Source: Pelomonas sp965229315 (GTDB taxonomy: Bacteria; Pseudomonadota; Gammaproteobacteria; Burkholderiales; Burkholderiaceae_C). Taken from it: DNA of 64,000 bases. The translations under genes were made by a program, and so were the position numbers. Below, piece by piece: positions 37,874 to 47,142 of this stretch (the stretch's first letter is position 1; each line of letters begins with the position of its first letter). The notes below the pieces were generated by a model. That model was not told where the DNA came from. It searched no databases and saw only the letters and a list, made by a program, of their open reading frames with translations. The stretch covers positions 3,782,001 through 3,846,000 of the forward strand of contig NZ_CBDDJA010000002.1 in the NCBI RefSeq assembly GCF_965229315.1. The letters are read 5' to 3'.

Positions 37874-40087
37874 TCAGCGGTTCATCCAGGCTTCGAGCTG
37901 GTCCGCCGGCATCGGCTTGGCGAACAGCCAGCCCTGGCCCTCGTGGCATCCCAGGCCGATGAGGTATTGCCGCTGCTCCTCGGTCTCGATGCCTTCGGCG
38001 ATGACGGTCAGTCCCAGGCCACGGCCGAGGTTGATGACCATCTGCGCGATGGTGGAGCCGGCGGACGAGGCCTGCGCCTCCTGCACGAAGGCACGGTCGA
38101 TCTTGAGACGGTCCACCTGCAGCTGGCGCAGCTGGCTCAGCGACGAGAAGCCGGTGCCGAAGTCGTCGATGGCGACGCTGAAGCCGAGCTGCTTGATGTC
38201 GGCCAGCACACGCAGCACGAGGTCCGAGTCCTCCATGGCCATGGACTCGGTGATCTCCAGCTCGATGTTGTGGCCCACGACGTGGCAGTCGTGCAGCGAG
38301 CGGGCCAGCATGTCGATGAAGCCGGGGTGGCGGAACTGCGCCATCGACACGTTGACGGCCATGCGGAAGTCGGCGTGGCCCAGCGCCTGCATGCGCTTGA
38401 GCTGCCCGCAGGCCGTGCGCATGACGAACTCGCCGATGGGAATGATGAGGCCGCTCTGCTCGGCCAGCGGGATGAACTGGTCGGGCGGGATGAAGCGGCC
38501 GTCGGGCGTGCGCCAGCGCAGCAGCGCCTCGGCGCCGATGACCCGGTTGGCCCCCAGGTCCATCTGCGGCTGGTAGACGACGAAGAGCTGGCTTTCCTCG
38601 AAACCGGTGCGCAGGCCCTTGAGCAGCTTGAAGCGCTCTCGTGCGTCGCTGCCCATGGCGGCCGAGAAGTACTGGGACGAGCCGCGCTGCTGCTGCTTGG
38701 CGCGCTTGAGCGCGATCTGGGCATCCAGCAGCAGCTCGGAGCCCACCGCCTTGGACTCGCCCAGGCGCACGAGGCCGGTGGTGGCCGACAGCTGCAGCCG
38801 CTCGCCGGCCACGACGAAGGGGTCGGCGAACACGCCGCTGACCGTCTCGGGGCAGACCTTGGCATGCTCGCCCAGCACGCCGAAGGTGTCGGCGCCGACG
38901 CGGGCCATCGCGGTGTTCAGGCCCAGCATCTCGCTGAGGCGGTGCACGACGGCCTGCAGCACCTGGTCGCCGAAATGGTGGCCGAAGGCGTCGTTGATGT
39001 CCGAGAAGTCGTCGATGTCGATCAGCGCGAGCGTGACGCCTTGCGGGTCCTTCAGGTTCTTGTCCAGCAGCTCGACGAAGCGGTTGCGGTTGGGCAGGCG
39101 CAGCAGCGGGTCGTTGTAGGCCTGGTCCAGCAACTGGCTGTACAGCACGACGTTCTCGAAGCCGACGGCGATGTTGGAGCAGAAGGCGCGCAGCAACTGC
39201 TGGTCCAGCTCGTCCAGCTCGCGGCCCACGTCCACCAGCGCCGCCATCGCGCGGCCGGAGCCCATGCCGAAGTAGAGGACCGTGCCGTCGTCGTAGATGT
39301 TGCGCTGCTCCTTCAGGCAGCGCTCCAGGCGCTCGCGGACGGCGGCAATCTTGACCTGCGCCAGCGGGCGGTCGATGAGGCCGCTGTACTGGCCGGCGGC
39401 CGCGACGATGCGCACCTCGTCGCCCGCCGCACCGTTGACCTGGGCGCAGACCAGCCCCTCGGGCAGGATGCCCAGCAGCGCGCACAGCTGTGTGACCACG
39501 CCTTCGGCGAAGCGCGACAGGCCGCGCATGCGCGACAGCGACGTGCTGCTCTCGACGATCATCTCCAGCCCGCGGCGGTTGGCCTCCAGCGCGCAGATCT
39601 GGCGGTAGGAGCGCACCGCGGCGGTCAGCACCGTGTACAACCGCGTGCGGGTCAGCTCGGACTTGGTCTTGTAGTCGTTGATGTCATAGGCCTGCACCGT
39701 CTCGATCTCGGGTGCATAGCCCGGCTGGCCCGTGCGCAGCACGATGCGCACGGCGTTCAGGCGGAGTTCGTCGCGGATGTGGCGCACGAGTTGCAGGCCG
39801 GCGTCCTCGCTCTCCATGACGACGTCCAGCAGCACGACGGCGAGGTCGTCCTCGCTGGCGAGCAACTGGCGGGCCTGGGCGGCGGAACTGGCGTGCAGGA
39901 AGACGAGCGGCTGGCCTTCGACCGTCAGCCCCTGCATGGCCAGCTCGGTGGCCTTGTGGACGTCGCCATCGTCATCGACGATGAGGATGCGCCAGGGCCG
40001 GTCGTTGTGGAGATGCTCGCCGTCCGCCTGCTCGGGCTCGTCGAGCAACTCGAGCAGGTCGTCGTCTGCAGCTGTGGCTTCTTGCAT
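37874..40087 (-). CDS. REC-DUF3369-GGDEF-EAL protein, probable c-di-GMP phosphodiesterase
   Basis: 737 residues from the ATG at 40087; a GTG at 40126 would add 13. A receiver domain (about 30-150: ILIVDDDGDVHKATELAM, acceptor in AVVLLDVVMESEDAG, Lys in DYKTKSEL) is followed by DUF3369 (about 155-310), GGDEF (330-480) and EAL (490-735). The cyclase motif is lost (ARVGADTFGVL in place of GGDEF), while EAL is intact (IGAEALLRW, DDFGTGFSSL). So it should hydrolyse c-di-GMP under control of phosphorylation, with the dead GGDEF perhaps binding GTP. It is transcribed alone; no kinase adjoins. Confidence 0.9.
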   Translation of the reverse strand: MQEATAADDDLLELLDEPEQADGEHLHNDRPWRILIVDDDGDVHKATELAMQGLTVEGQPLVFLHASSAAQARQLLASEDDLAVVLLDVVMESEDAGLQLVRHIRDELRLNAVRIVLRTGQPGYAPEIETVQAYDINDYKTKSELTRTRLYTVLTAAVRSYRQICALEANRRGLEMIVESSTSLSRMRGLSRFAEGVVTQLCALLGILPEGLVCAQVNGAAGDEVRIVAAAGQYSGLIDRPLAQVKIAAVRERLERCLKEQRNIYDDGTVLYFGMGSGRAMAALVDVGRELDELDQQLLRAFCSNIAVGFENVVLYSQLLDQAYNDPLLRLPNRNRFVELLDKNLKDPQGVTLALIDIDDFSDINDAFGHHFGDQVLQAVVHRLSEMLGLNTAMARVGADTFGVLGEHAKVCPETVSGVFADPFVVAGERLQLSATTGLVRLGESKAVGSELLLDAQIALKRAKQQQRGSSQYFSAAMGSDARERFKLLKGLRTGFEESQLFVVYQPQMDLGANRVIGAEALLRWRTPDGRFIPPDQFIPLAEQSGLIIPIGEFVMRTACGQLKRMQALGHADFRMAVNVSMAQFRHPGFIDMLARSLHDCHVVGHNIELEITESMAMEDSDLVLRVLADIKQLGFSVAIDDFGTGFSSLSQLRQLQVDRLKIDRAFVQEAQASSAGSTIAQMVINLGRGLGLTVIAEGIETEEQRQYLIGLGCHEGQGWLFAKPMPADQLEAWMNR

Positions 40088-40213
40088 GGGGCGAGGGCTT
40101 GGGGGCTGGTAGGGCCGCGTGAGCACCGGCCTCTTCTCGTCAAGAGCCGCAAGGGTAGTGCATCCCGAAGCGGCGTGTCACGAAAAGCGGGGCAATACTG
40201 CGCGCTTGGCGCG

Positions 40214-42502
<2,289 letters not shown>

Positions 42503-42537
42503 GGGGCGATTGTCGTCGGGCGGACCCAGAAAGCACA

Positions 42538-42560
42538 AAGCCCGCGCGGGGCGCGGGCTT
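42538..42560 (-). terminator. Rho-independent terminator of the cold-shock gene
   Basis: AAGCCCGCGC at 42538-42547 and GCGCGGGCTT at 42551-42560 form a perfect 10-base stem with a 3-base loop. On the minus strand it is followed by TTTGTGCTTT, giving the U-rich tail. It lies 27 bases after the cold-shock stop codon and 36 bases before the ygiQ-like start. Confidence 0.88.
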
Positions 42561-42586
42561 GGCTCAACGGCCGAAGCCGTGAGGGA

Positions 42587-42802
42587 TTACAGCGAACGGA
42601 TGTTCGAAGCTTGCAGACCCTTGGGGCCTTGCTTCACTTCGAATTCAACCTGGGCGCCTTCGGCCAACGTGCGGAAGCCGCCGTTGTTCTTGATTTCGCT
42701 GTGGTGGGCGAACAGATCCTTGCTGCCGTCGGCCGGCGTGATGAAGCCGAAGCCTTTGCCGTCGTCGAACCATTTGACGGTGCCGGTTTGCATGGTGCTC
42801 AT
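42587..42802 (-). CDS. CspA-family cold-shock protein
   Basis: 71 residues, typical length. The RNA-binding motifs are intact: RNP1 KGFGFI at residues 16-21 and RNP2-like LFAHHSEI. The ATG at 42802 has an AAGGAAA site; a second ATG three codons on is possible. Such proteins are small RNA/DNA chaperones, either cold-induced or constitutive. An upstream stretch of about 130 bases to bfd could carry the structured leader usual in this family. Termination is by the hairpin at 42538-42560. Confidence 0.95.
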   Translation of the reverse strand: MSTMQTGTVKWFDDGKGFGFITPADGSKDLFAHHSEIKNNGGFRTLAEGAQVEFEVKQGPKGLQASNIRSL

Positions 42803-42932
42803 GAGATTTCCTTGGTGTCGTTACTTGAATTCACCCGCAGCCCGAGCGGCTGCGGCAAAACACAACACTCAAGATCAGACGCGACGGGCGCCCGGTGGCT
42901 GTATGCCGACCGAAGCCGACCATTGTACGGTG

Positions 42933-43157
42933 TCAGGCGGCCAACTGCACGCGAACCGCAATTGCCACGCCACGGCCGCGCGGCGAAGCGCTGTCGACGC
43001 GGCTTTCCTCGAACACCGCGCAGGCACAGTCACGGCAGGCCCCGCACGCGGTCGCCACGCGCAGATCGTCCTGCAAGGCCTCGAAGTTCGGGCAGCCGCT
43101 GGAGGCGGCAATGGCGATGTCGCGATCAGAGACGCGGTGGCAGATGCAGACAATCAT
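42933..43157 (-). CDS. bfd: Bacterioferritin-associated ferredoxin (Bfd)
   Basis: 74 residues from the ATG at 43157; a GTG two codons upstream is the other option. The [2Fe-2S] ligands are visible as CIC in MIVCICHRVSDRDI and CGACRDC in VATACGACRDCACAVF. Bfd gives electrons to bacterioferritin to release stored iron. The C-terminus is longer than in the E. coli protein (about 64 residues), with an extra Arg/Ala tail. It is divergent from bfr, with a Fur-box-like sequence between the two. Confidence 0.9.
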   Translation of the reverse strand: MIVCICHRVSDRDIAIAASSGCPNFEALQDDLRVATACGACRDCACAVFEESRVDSASPRGRGVAIAVRVQLAA

Positions 43158-43170
43158 GGACACGAAGTCT

Positions 43171-43189
43171 AATGCGAATCGATCTCATT
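43171..43189. promoter_or_regulatory. Fur-box-like site between bfd and bfr
   Basis: The 19 bases read AATGCGAATCGATCTCATT. They match the classical 19-base Fur consensus at 13 positions on the reverse strand, with intact AATG and CATT ends. The site lies in the 112-base gap between the divergent bfd and bfr starts, in an AT-richer patch. Iron-dependent control of these genes by Fur is well known in relatives. The match is moderate. Confidence 0.5.
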
Positions 43190-43269
43190 TGCAAAAAGAG
43201 CGGTTTTGCCCAGGGGCTTTCGCTGGGGATACTGCGGCCCAACTTCACATTGCGCTTCGGAGATTCCCC

Positions 43270-43746
43270 ATGAAAGGCGACCCCCAGGTCATCGTCCACC
43301 TCAACACCCAGCTCAAGCTGGAGCTGACGGCCATCAACCAGTACTTCCTGCATGCCCGCATGCTGAAGAACTGGGGCCTGATGAAGATGGCCAAGCACGA
43401 GTACGAGGAGTCCATCGAGGAGATGAAGCACGCCGACAAGCTCATCGAGCGCGTGCTGACGCTGGACGGCCTGCCCAACCTGCAGGACCTCGGCAAGCTC
43501 TACATCGGCGAGAACGCCGTCGAGACCATGACCTGCGACCTGAAGATCGAGCGCACCGGCCACGCCCACCTCAAGGAAGCGGTCGCCTACTGCGAAAGCG
43601 TGCGCGACTACGTGTCCCGCGAGCTGTTTGTCGCCATCCTCGAGGACACCGAGGAGCACATCGACCACCTGGAAACCCAGCTGGATCTGGTCAGCAAGGT
43701 CGGTGAACAGAATTACTTGCAGTCCCAGATGGGCGACAACAGCTGA
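43270..43746 (+). CDS. bfr: Bacterioferritin
   Basis: 158 residues, the usual length. It forms a 24-subunit iron store. Visible residues by E. coli numbering: Glu18, Glu51, His54, Glu94 and His130 of the ferroxidase centre, and haem ligand Met52. The one departure is position 127, which is Thr (LEDTEEHID) in place of the bridging Glu, with Glu at 128 and 129. The gene is divergent from bfd and ends 3 bases before the convergent flavin reductase gene. Fur-type control is likely. Confidence 0.95.
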   Translation: MKGDPQVIVHLNTQLKLELTAINQYFLHARMLKNWGLMKMAKHEYEESIEEMKHADKLIERVLTLDGLPNLQDLGKLYIGENAVETMTCDLKIERTGHAHLKEAVAYCESVRDYVSRELFVAILEDTEEHIDHLETQLDLVSKVGEQNYLQSQMGDNS

Positions 43747-43749
43747 CCG

Positions 43750-44319
43750 TCAGGTCAGCATGCGCGCCTGCACCGCCTCCGACGCCACGCCGAACAGGCC
43801 AGCGCCCAGGTGGTGCAGCGTGTGCAGGTCCGCGTTGTCGGCCGTCGGCACCAGCCAGTGGCCGTTGCCGAAGATGCGCTCGTCGGCCTGGGCCGACACC
43901 ACCTCGCCGAAGAAGCAGTCGTAGGCCGCCTGCGCATGCGGCTCCTCGATGAGCCGGCATTCCAGGTGCGCGCCGCAGCCCTGCAGCAGCGGCAGACCCA
44001 GCACCGGGCCGGCGTCGGCCGCCAGGCCGTAGCGGGCGAACTTGTCGGCCGCCTCGCCACTCTCGCTGCCCAGCGTGTAGACCAGGTCGGCCTGATGCCG
44101 CCCCGGCACACTGAGCACGAACTGGCCCGACGCCGTCACCAGCCCGCGCGTGAAGGTGCTCTTGTCGATGACGACCACGATGCGCGGCGGCGTGAACTCC
44201 ACCGGCATGGACCAGGCCGCCGCCATCAGGTTGCGCCGCCCGCCATGCGCGCTGCCCACGAGCACGGTCGGCCCGTGGTTGACGAGCCGGCTGGCATGGC
44301 GCAGCTCGACCGTCTGCAT
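43750..44319 (-). CDS. Flavin reductase-like FMN-binding protein coupled to the cyanophycin ABC operon
   Basis: 189 residues. The split-barrel flavin-binding fold is suggested by LVNHGPTVLVGSAHGGRRNL, AAAWSMPVEFTPPRIVVVID, FTRGLVTASGQFVLSVPG and DCFFGEVVSAQADERIF. Such proteins bind FMN and reduce flavins or act as oxygenase partners. The ATG at 44319 overlaps the DUF1854 stop in a TGATG junction, so it is the third gene of an operon with DUF1854 and the cyanophycin-associated ABC protein. I know of no published link between this family and cyanophycin. It ends 3 bases from the bfr stop. Confidence 0.82.
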   Translation of the reverse strand: MQTVELRHASRLVNHGPTVLVGSAHGGRRNLMAAAWSMPVEFTPPRIVVVIDKSTFTRGLVTASGQFVLSVPGRHQADLVYTLGSESGEAADKFARYGLAADAGPVLGLPLLQGCGAHLECRLIEEPHAQAAYDCFFGEVVSAQADERIFGNGHWLVPTADNADLHTLHHLGAGLFGVASEAVQARMLT

Positions 44320-44792
44320 CACAGGAAACGTTCCAGCAGCTTCTTGGAGGCCTTGTCCAGCGCCCAGCGGTCCGGCACCTGCAGCTGCACACCGTGGCTG
44401 GACGTGATCAGCAGCCGGCCCTCCTCCAGGCGGCGGATGTCTTCCTCGCTCTTCAGCACGAAGTCCACCTCGCCGCGGTCGGTCTCGATGCGCCAGGTGC
44501 TGGGCGTCGAGAAGGTGTTCACCGAGATCAGCCGCTTGAGCGTCGGGTGGAACTCGCGCGCCGCCAGCTCGCTCACCAGCAACTGGCGCGGGCCGTCGGG
44601 CAACTCGGACAGGCGGGCAATCCACGCCAGCTCATGGCCGTGCGAGCCGAGCAGCGACACGCCCTCGTCGGGCGCCGAGATCGGGTGCGCACGCACCGGC
44701 GACACCGCCGTGTGGCGGTCGCCGTTCAGGTCGGTCAGCACCAGTTTGCCGAAGGCGTCCAGATGCAAGTCGCGAAAAGGCAGGGTGCTCAT
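44319..44792 (-). CDS. DUF1854 protein associated with cyanophycin metabolism
   Basis: 157 residues. It begins LPFRDLHLDAFGKLVLTDLNG and contains FHPTLKRLISVNTFSTPSTW and the C-terminal ITSSHGVQLQVPDRWALDKA characteristic of DUF1854. That family is known almost only from loci with cphA and an ABC protein, as here. No enzymatic motif is seen; the beta-rich pattern suggests a binding or adaptor protein. Its ATG overlaps the ABC gene's stop (ATGA), and its stop overlaps the flavin reductase start. Confidence 0.88.
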   Translation of the reverse strand: MSTLPFRDLHLDAFGKLVLTDLNGDRHTAVSPVRAHPISAPDEGVSLLGSHGHELAWIARLSELPDGPRQLLVSELAAREFHPTLKRLISVNTFSTPSTWRIETDRGEVDFVLKSEEDIRRLEEGRLLITSSHGVQLQVPDRWALDKASKKLLERFL

Positions 44793-47053
44793 GCGTTCTC
44801 CGTGTGCGCACTCGGATTGGGCGCGACGACCATCAGGCCGGACGAGTCCTCGCCGTCGGCCTCGGCATCCACGCGGCGGGCCTGCGCCTCCCACAGGCGC
44901 CAGTAGTGGCCTTGCTTGGCGATCAGCTCGTCATGCGGCCCCAGCTCGACGATCTCGCCGCGGTCCATGACCACCAGGCGGTCGGCCTTGCGCAGCGTGG
45001 ACAGGCGGTGGGCGATGGCAATCGTCGTGCGGCCCTTCACCAGGTTGTCCAGCGCGCGCTGGATTTCCTTCTCGGTCTCGGTGTCGACCGCGCTGGTCGC
45101 CTCGTCCAGGATCAGGATGGCCGGGTCGATCAGCAGCGCGCGGGCGATGGAGATGCGCTGGCGCTCGCCGCCCGACAAGCCCTGGCCGCGCTCGCCGACG
45201 AGGCTGTCGTAGCCGTGCGGCAGGCGCAGGATGAACTCGTGCGCGTGCGCCGCGCGGGCAGCGGCGACGATCTCGTCTCGAGTCGCGTCGGGTTTGCCGT
45301 AGGCGATGTTCTCGGCGATGGTGCCGAAGAACAGGAAGGGCTCCTGCAGCACCAGGCCGATGTGGCGCCGGTAATCGGACACCTTGATGCGGCGCAGGTC
45401 CACGCCGTCCACCTTGATCGCGCCCTCGGTCACGTCGTAGAAGCGGCAGATCAGGTTCACCAGCGTGCTCTTGCCCGAGCCGCTGTGGCCCACCAGGCCC
45501 ACCATCTCGCCGGGGCGGATGTCCAGGTTCAGGTTGCGGATGACGGAGCGCGAGCCGTAGCGGAAGTCCAGCCCCTGCATGGAGATCGCGCCGGTCACGT
45601 TCTCGAACGGCTGCGGATTGACCGGGTCGGGCACGTTGGAGACGTGGTCCAGGATGTCGAAGATGCGCTTGGCCCCGGCCGCTGCCTTCTGCGTGACCGA
45701 GACGATGCGGCTCATCGAATCCAGCCGGCCGTAGAAGCGGCCGATGTAGGCCAGGAACGCCGTCAGCGTGCCGACCGTGATGCTCTGGTGCGAGATCAGC
45801 CAGATGCCCACGCCCCACACCACCAGCAGGCCCATCTCCGTCAGCAGCGCGACGCTGGGCGTGAACAGGCTCCAGGTCTTGTTGAGGCGGTCGTTGACCT
45901 GCAGGTTCTTCGCATTCGCCTCGCGAAAGCGCGCGGCCTCGCGCTTCTCCTGCGCGAACGCCTTCACGACCCGGATGCCGGGAATCGTGTCGGCCAGCAC
46001 GTTGGTGATCTCGCCCCAGACGCGGTCGATCTTCTCGAAGCCGGTGCGCAGCTTGTCCCGCACCAGGTGGATCAACCAGGCGATGAAGGGCAGCGGCACC
46101 AGCGTGGCCAGCGCCAGGCCCGGATGGATGCTGAACAGGATGATGGTGGTCATCGCCAGCATCAGCACGTCCGTGATGAAGTCCAGCGCGTGCAGCGACA
46201 GGAACACCGAGATGCGGTCGGTCTCGGAGCCGATGCGCGACATCAGGTCGCCCGTGCGCTTGTTGCCGAAGTATTCGAGCGACAGCCCCAGCAGGTGTTC
46301 GAAAGTGGCCGTGCGCAGGTCCGCCGCGATGCGCTCGGACACCAGCGACAGCAGGTAGGTCTTGGCCCAGCCCAGCGCCCACGAGAACAGCGCCGCGCCC
46401 AGCAGGCCGGCCAGCAGCAGGCCCACATAGCCCGGGTCGATGCGCTGCCCGTTCTGGAACGGGATCAGCACCTTGTCCATCAGCGGCATGGTCAGGTAGG
46501 GCGATACCAGCGTCGCGCCGGTCGCCCCCAGCATCAGCGTGAACCCCAGCAGCAACTGGCCCTGATACGGCCGCGCGAACCGCCACAGGCGCAGCAGCAC
46601 CCAGGTGCTGGGCGGTGCGCCGGCTTCGCCGAAGTCGAAGCCGGACTCCTCGCCGTCGTCCTCGTCGTCCCGCACCCCATGGCCTGCCAGGCGCTGCACC
46701 TCGCGGTCGAACAGGCCCACGAAACGCACCGCCAGCGGGTTGCAGGCGAGCGTGAAACGCCAGCGCGCCAGGCGGCGCTGGGTGTCGAACAGCTCCATGA
46801 AGGCCAGGCCGCCATGGTCGCTGAGCCTGAGGCTCTGGCCTGCCGACAGCGGGAACGCGGCCCAGCCGCCGCCACCCGGCTCGTACGCCAGCAAACGTGA
46901 ATTCGTCAGCGCGATCAGCCCCTGGGCGAAGCGGCCCGTCGCGTCCAGGTCAACCTCCAGCGTGGCCAGCACGTTCTCGCCAGCCAGCAACTGCGACCGC
47001 AGGGCCGCCGTTTGTGGATGGGTCGCTTCGACGACGGGAGGATGGTCTTGCAT
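44789..47053 (-). CDS. Cyanophycin-associated ABC transporter, fused membrane and ATPase domains
   Basis: 754 residues from the ATG at 47053; the frame to 47131 overlaps the divergent promoter region. Residues 1-135 form a PH-like beta domain (LLAGENVLATLEVDLDATGR; LIALTNSRLLAYEPGG), then comes an exporter-type six-helix domain (about 160-450) and an ATPase (Walker A VGHSGSGKST, signature LSGGERQRISIARAL, Walker B ILILDEATSA, His in AIAHRLSTL). The half-transporter should work as a homodimer in the inner membrane. Genes of this form sit beside cphA in many proteobacteria; its cargo is unknown. It is divergent from cphA' with 89 bases between. Confidence 0.9.
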   Translation of the reverse strand: MQDHPPVVEATHPQTAALRSQLLAGENVLATLEVDLDATGRFAQGLIALTNSRLLAYEPGGGGWAAFPLSAGQSLRLSDHGGLAFMELFDTQRRLARWRFTLACNPLAVRFVGLFDREVQRLAGHGVRDDEDDGEESGFDFGEAGAPPSTWVLLRLWRFARPYQGQLLLGFTLMLGATGATLVSPYLTMPLMDKVLIPFQNGQRIDPGYVGLLLAGLLGAALFSWALGWAKTYLLSLVSERIAADLRTATFEHLLGLSLEYFGNKRTGDLMSRIGSETDRISVFLSLHALDFITDVLMLAMTTIILFSIHPGLALATLVPLPFIAWLIHLVRDKLRTGFEKIDRVWGEITNVLADTIPGIRVVKAFAQEKREAARFREANAKNLQVNDRLNKTWSLFTPSVALLTEMGLLVVWGVGIWLISHQSITVGTLTAFLAYIGRFYGRLDSMSRIVSVTQKAAAGAKRIFDILDHVSNVPDPVNPQPFENVTGAISMQGLDFRYGSRSVIRNLNLDIRPGEMVGLVGHSGSGKSTLVNLICRFYDVTEGAIKVDGVDLRRIKVSDYRRHIGLVLQEPFLFFGTIAENIAYGKPDATRDEIVAAARAAHAHEFILRLPHGYDSLVGERGQGLSGGERQRISIARALLIDPAILILDEATSAVDTETEKEIQRALDNLVKGRTTIAIAHRLSTLRKADRLVVMDRGEIVELGPHDELIAKQGHYWRLWEAQARRVDAEADGEDSSGLMVVAPNPSAHTENA

Positions 47054-47142
47054 TTTGTTGTTCAGTCGACAGGCAGCGACCCATTCTCCGCCATGACTGA
47101 GCGCACAATCTCCCGCGCTTCCCGGCGCCAACCCCGTACCCC

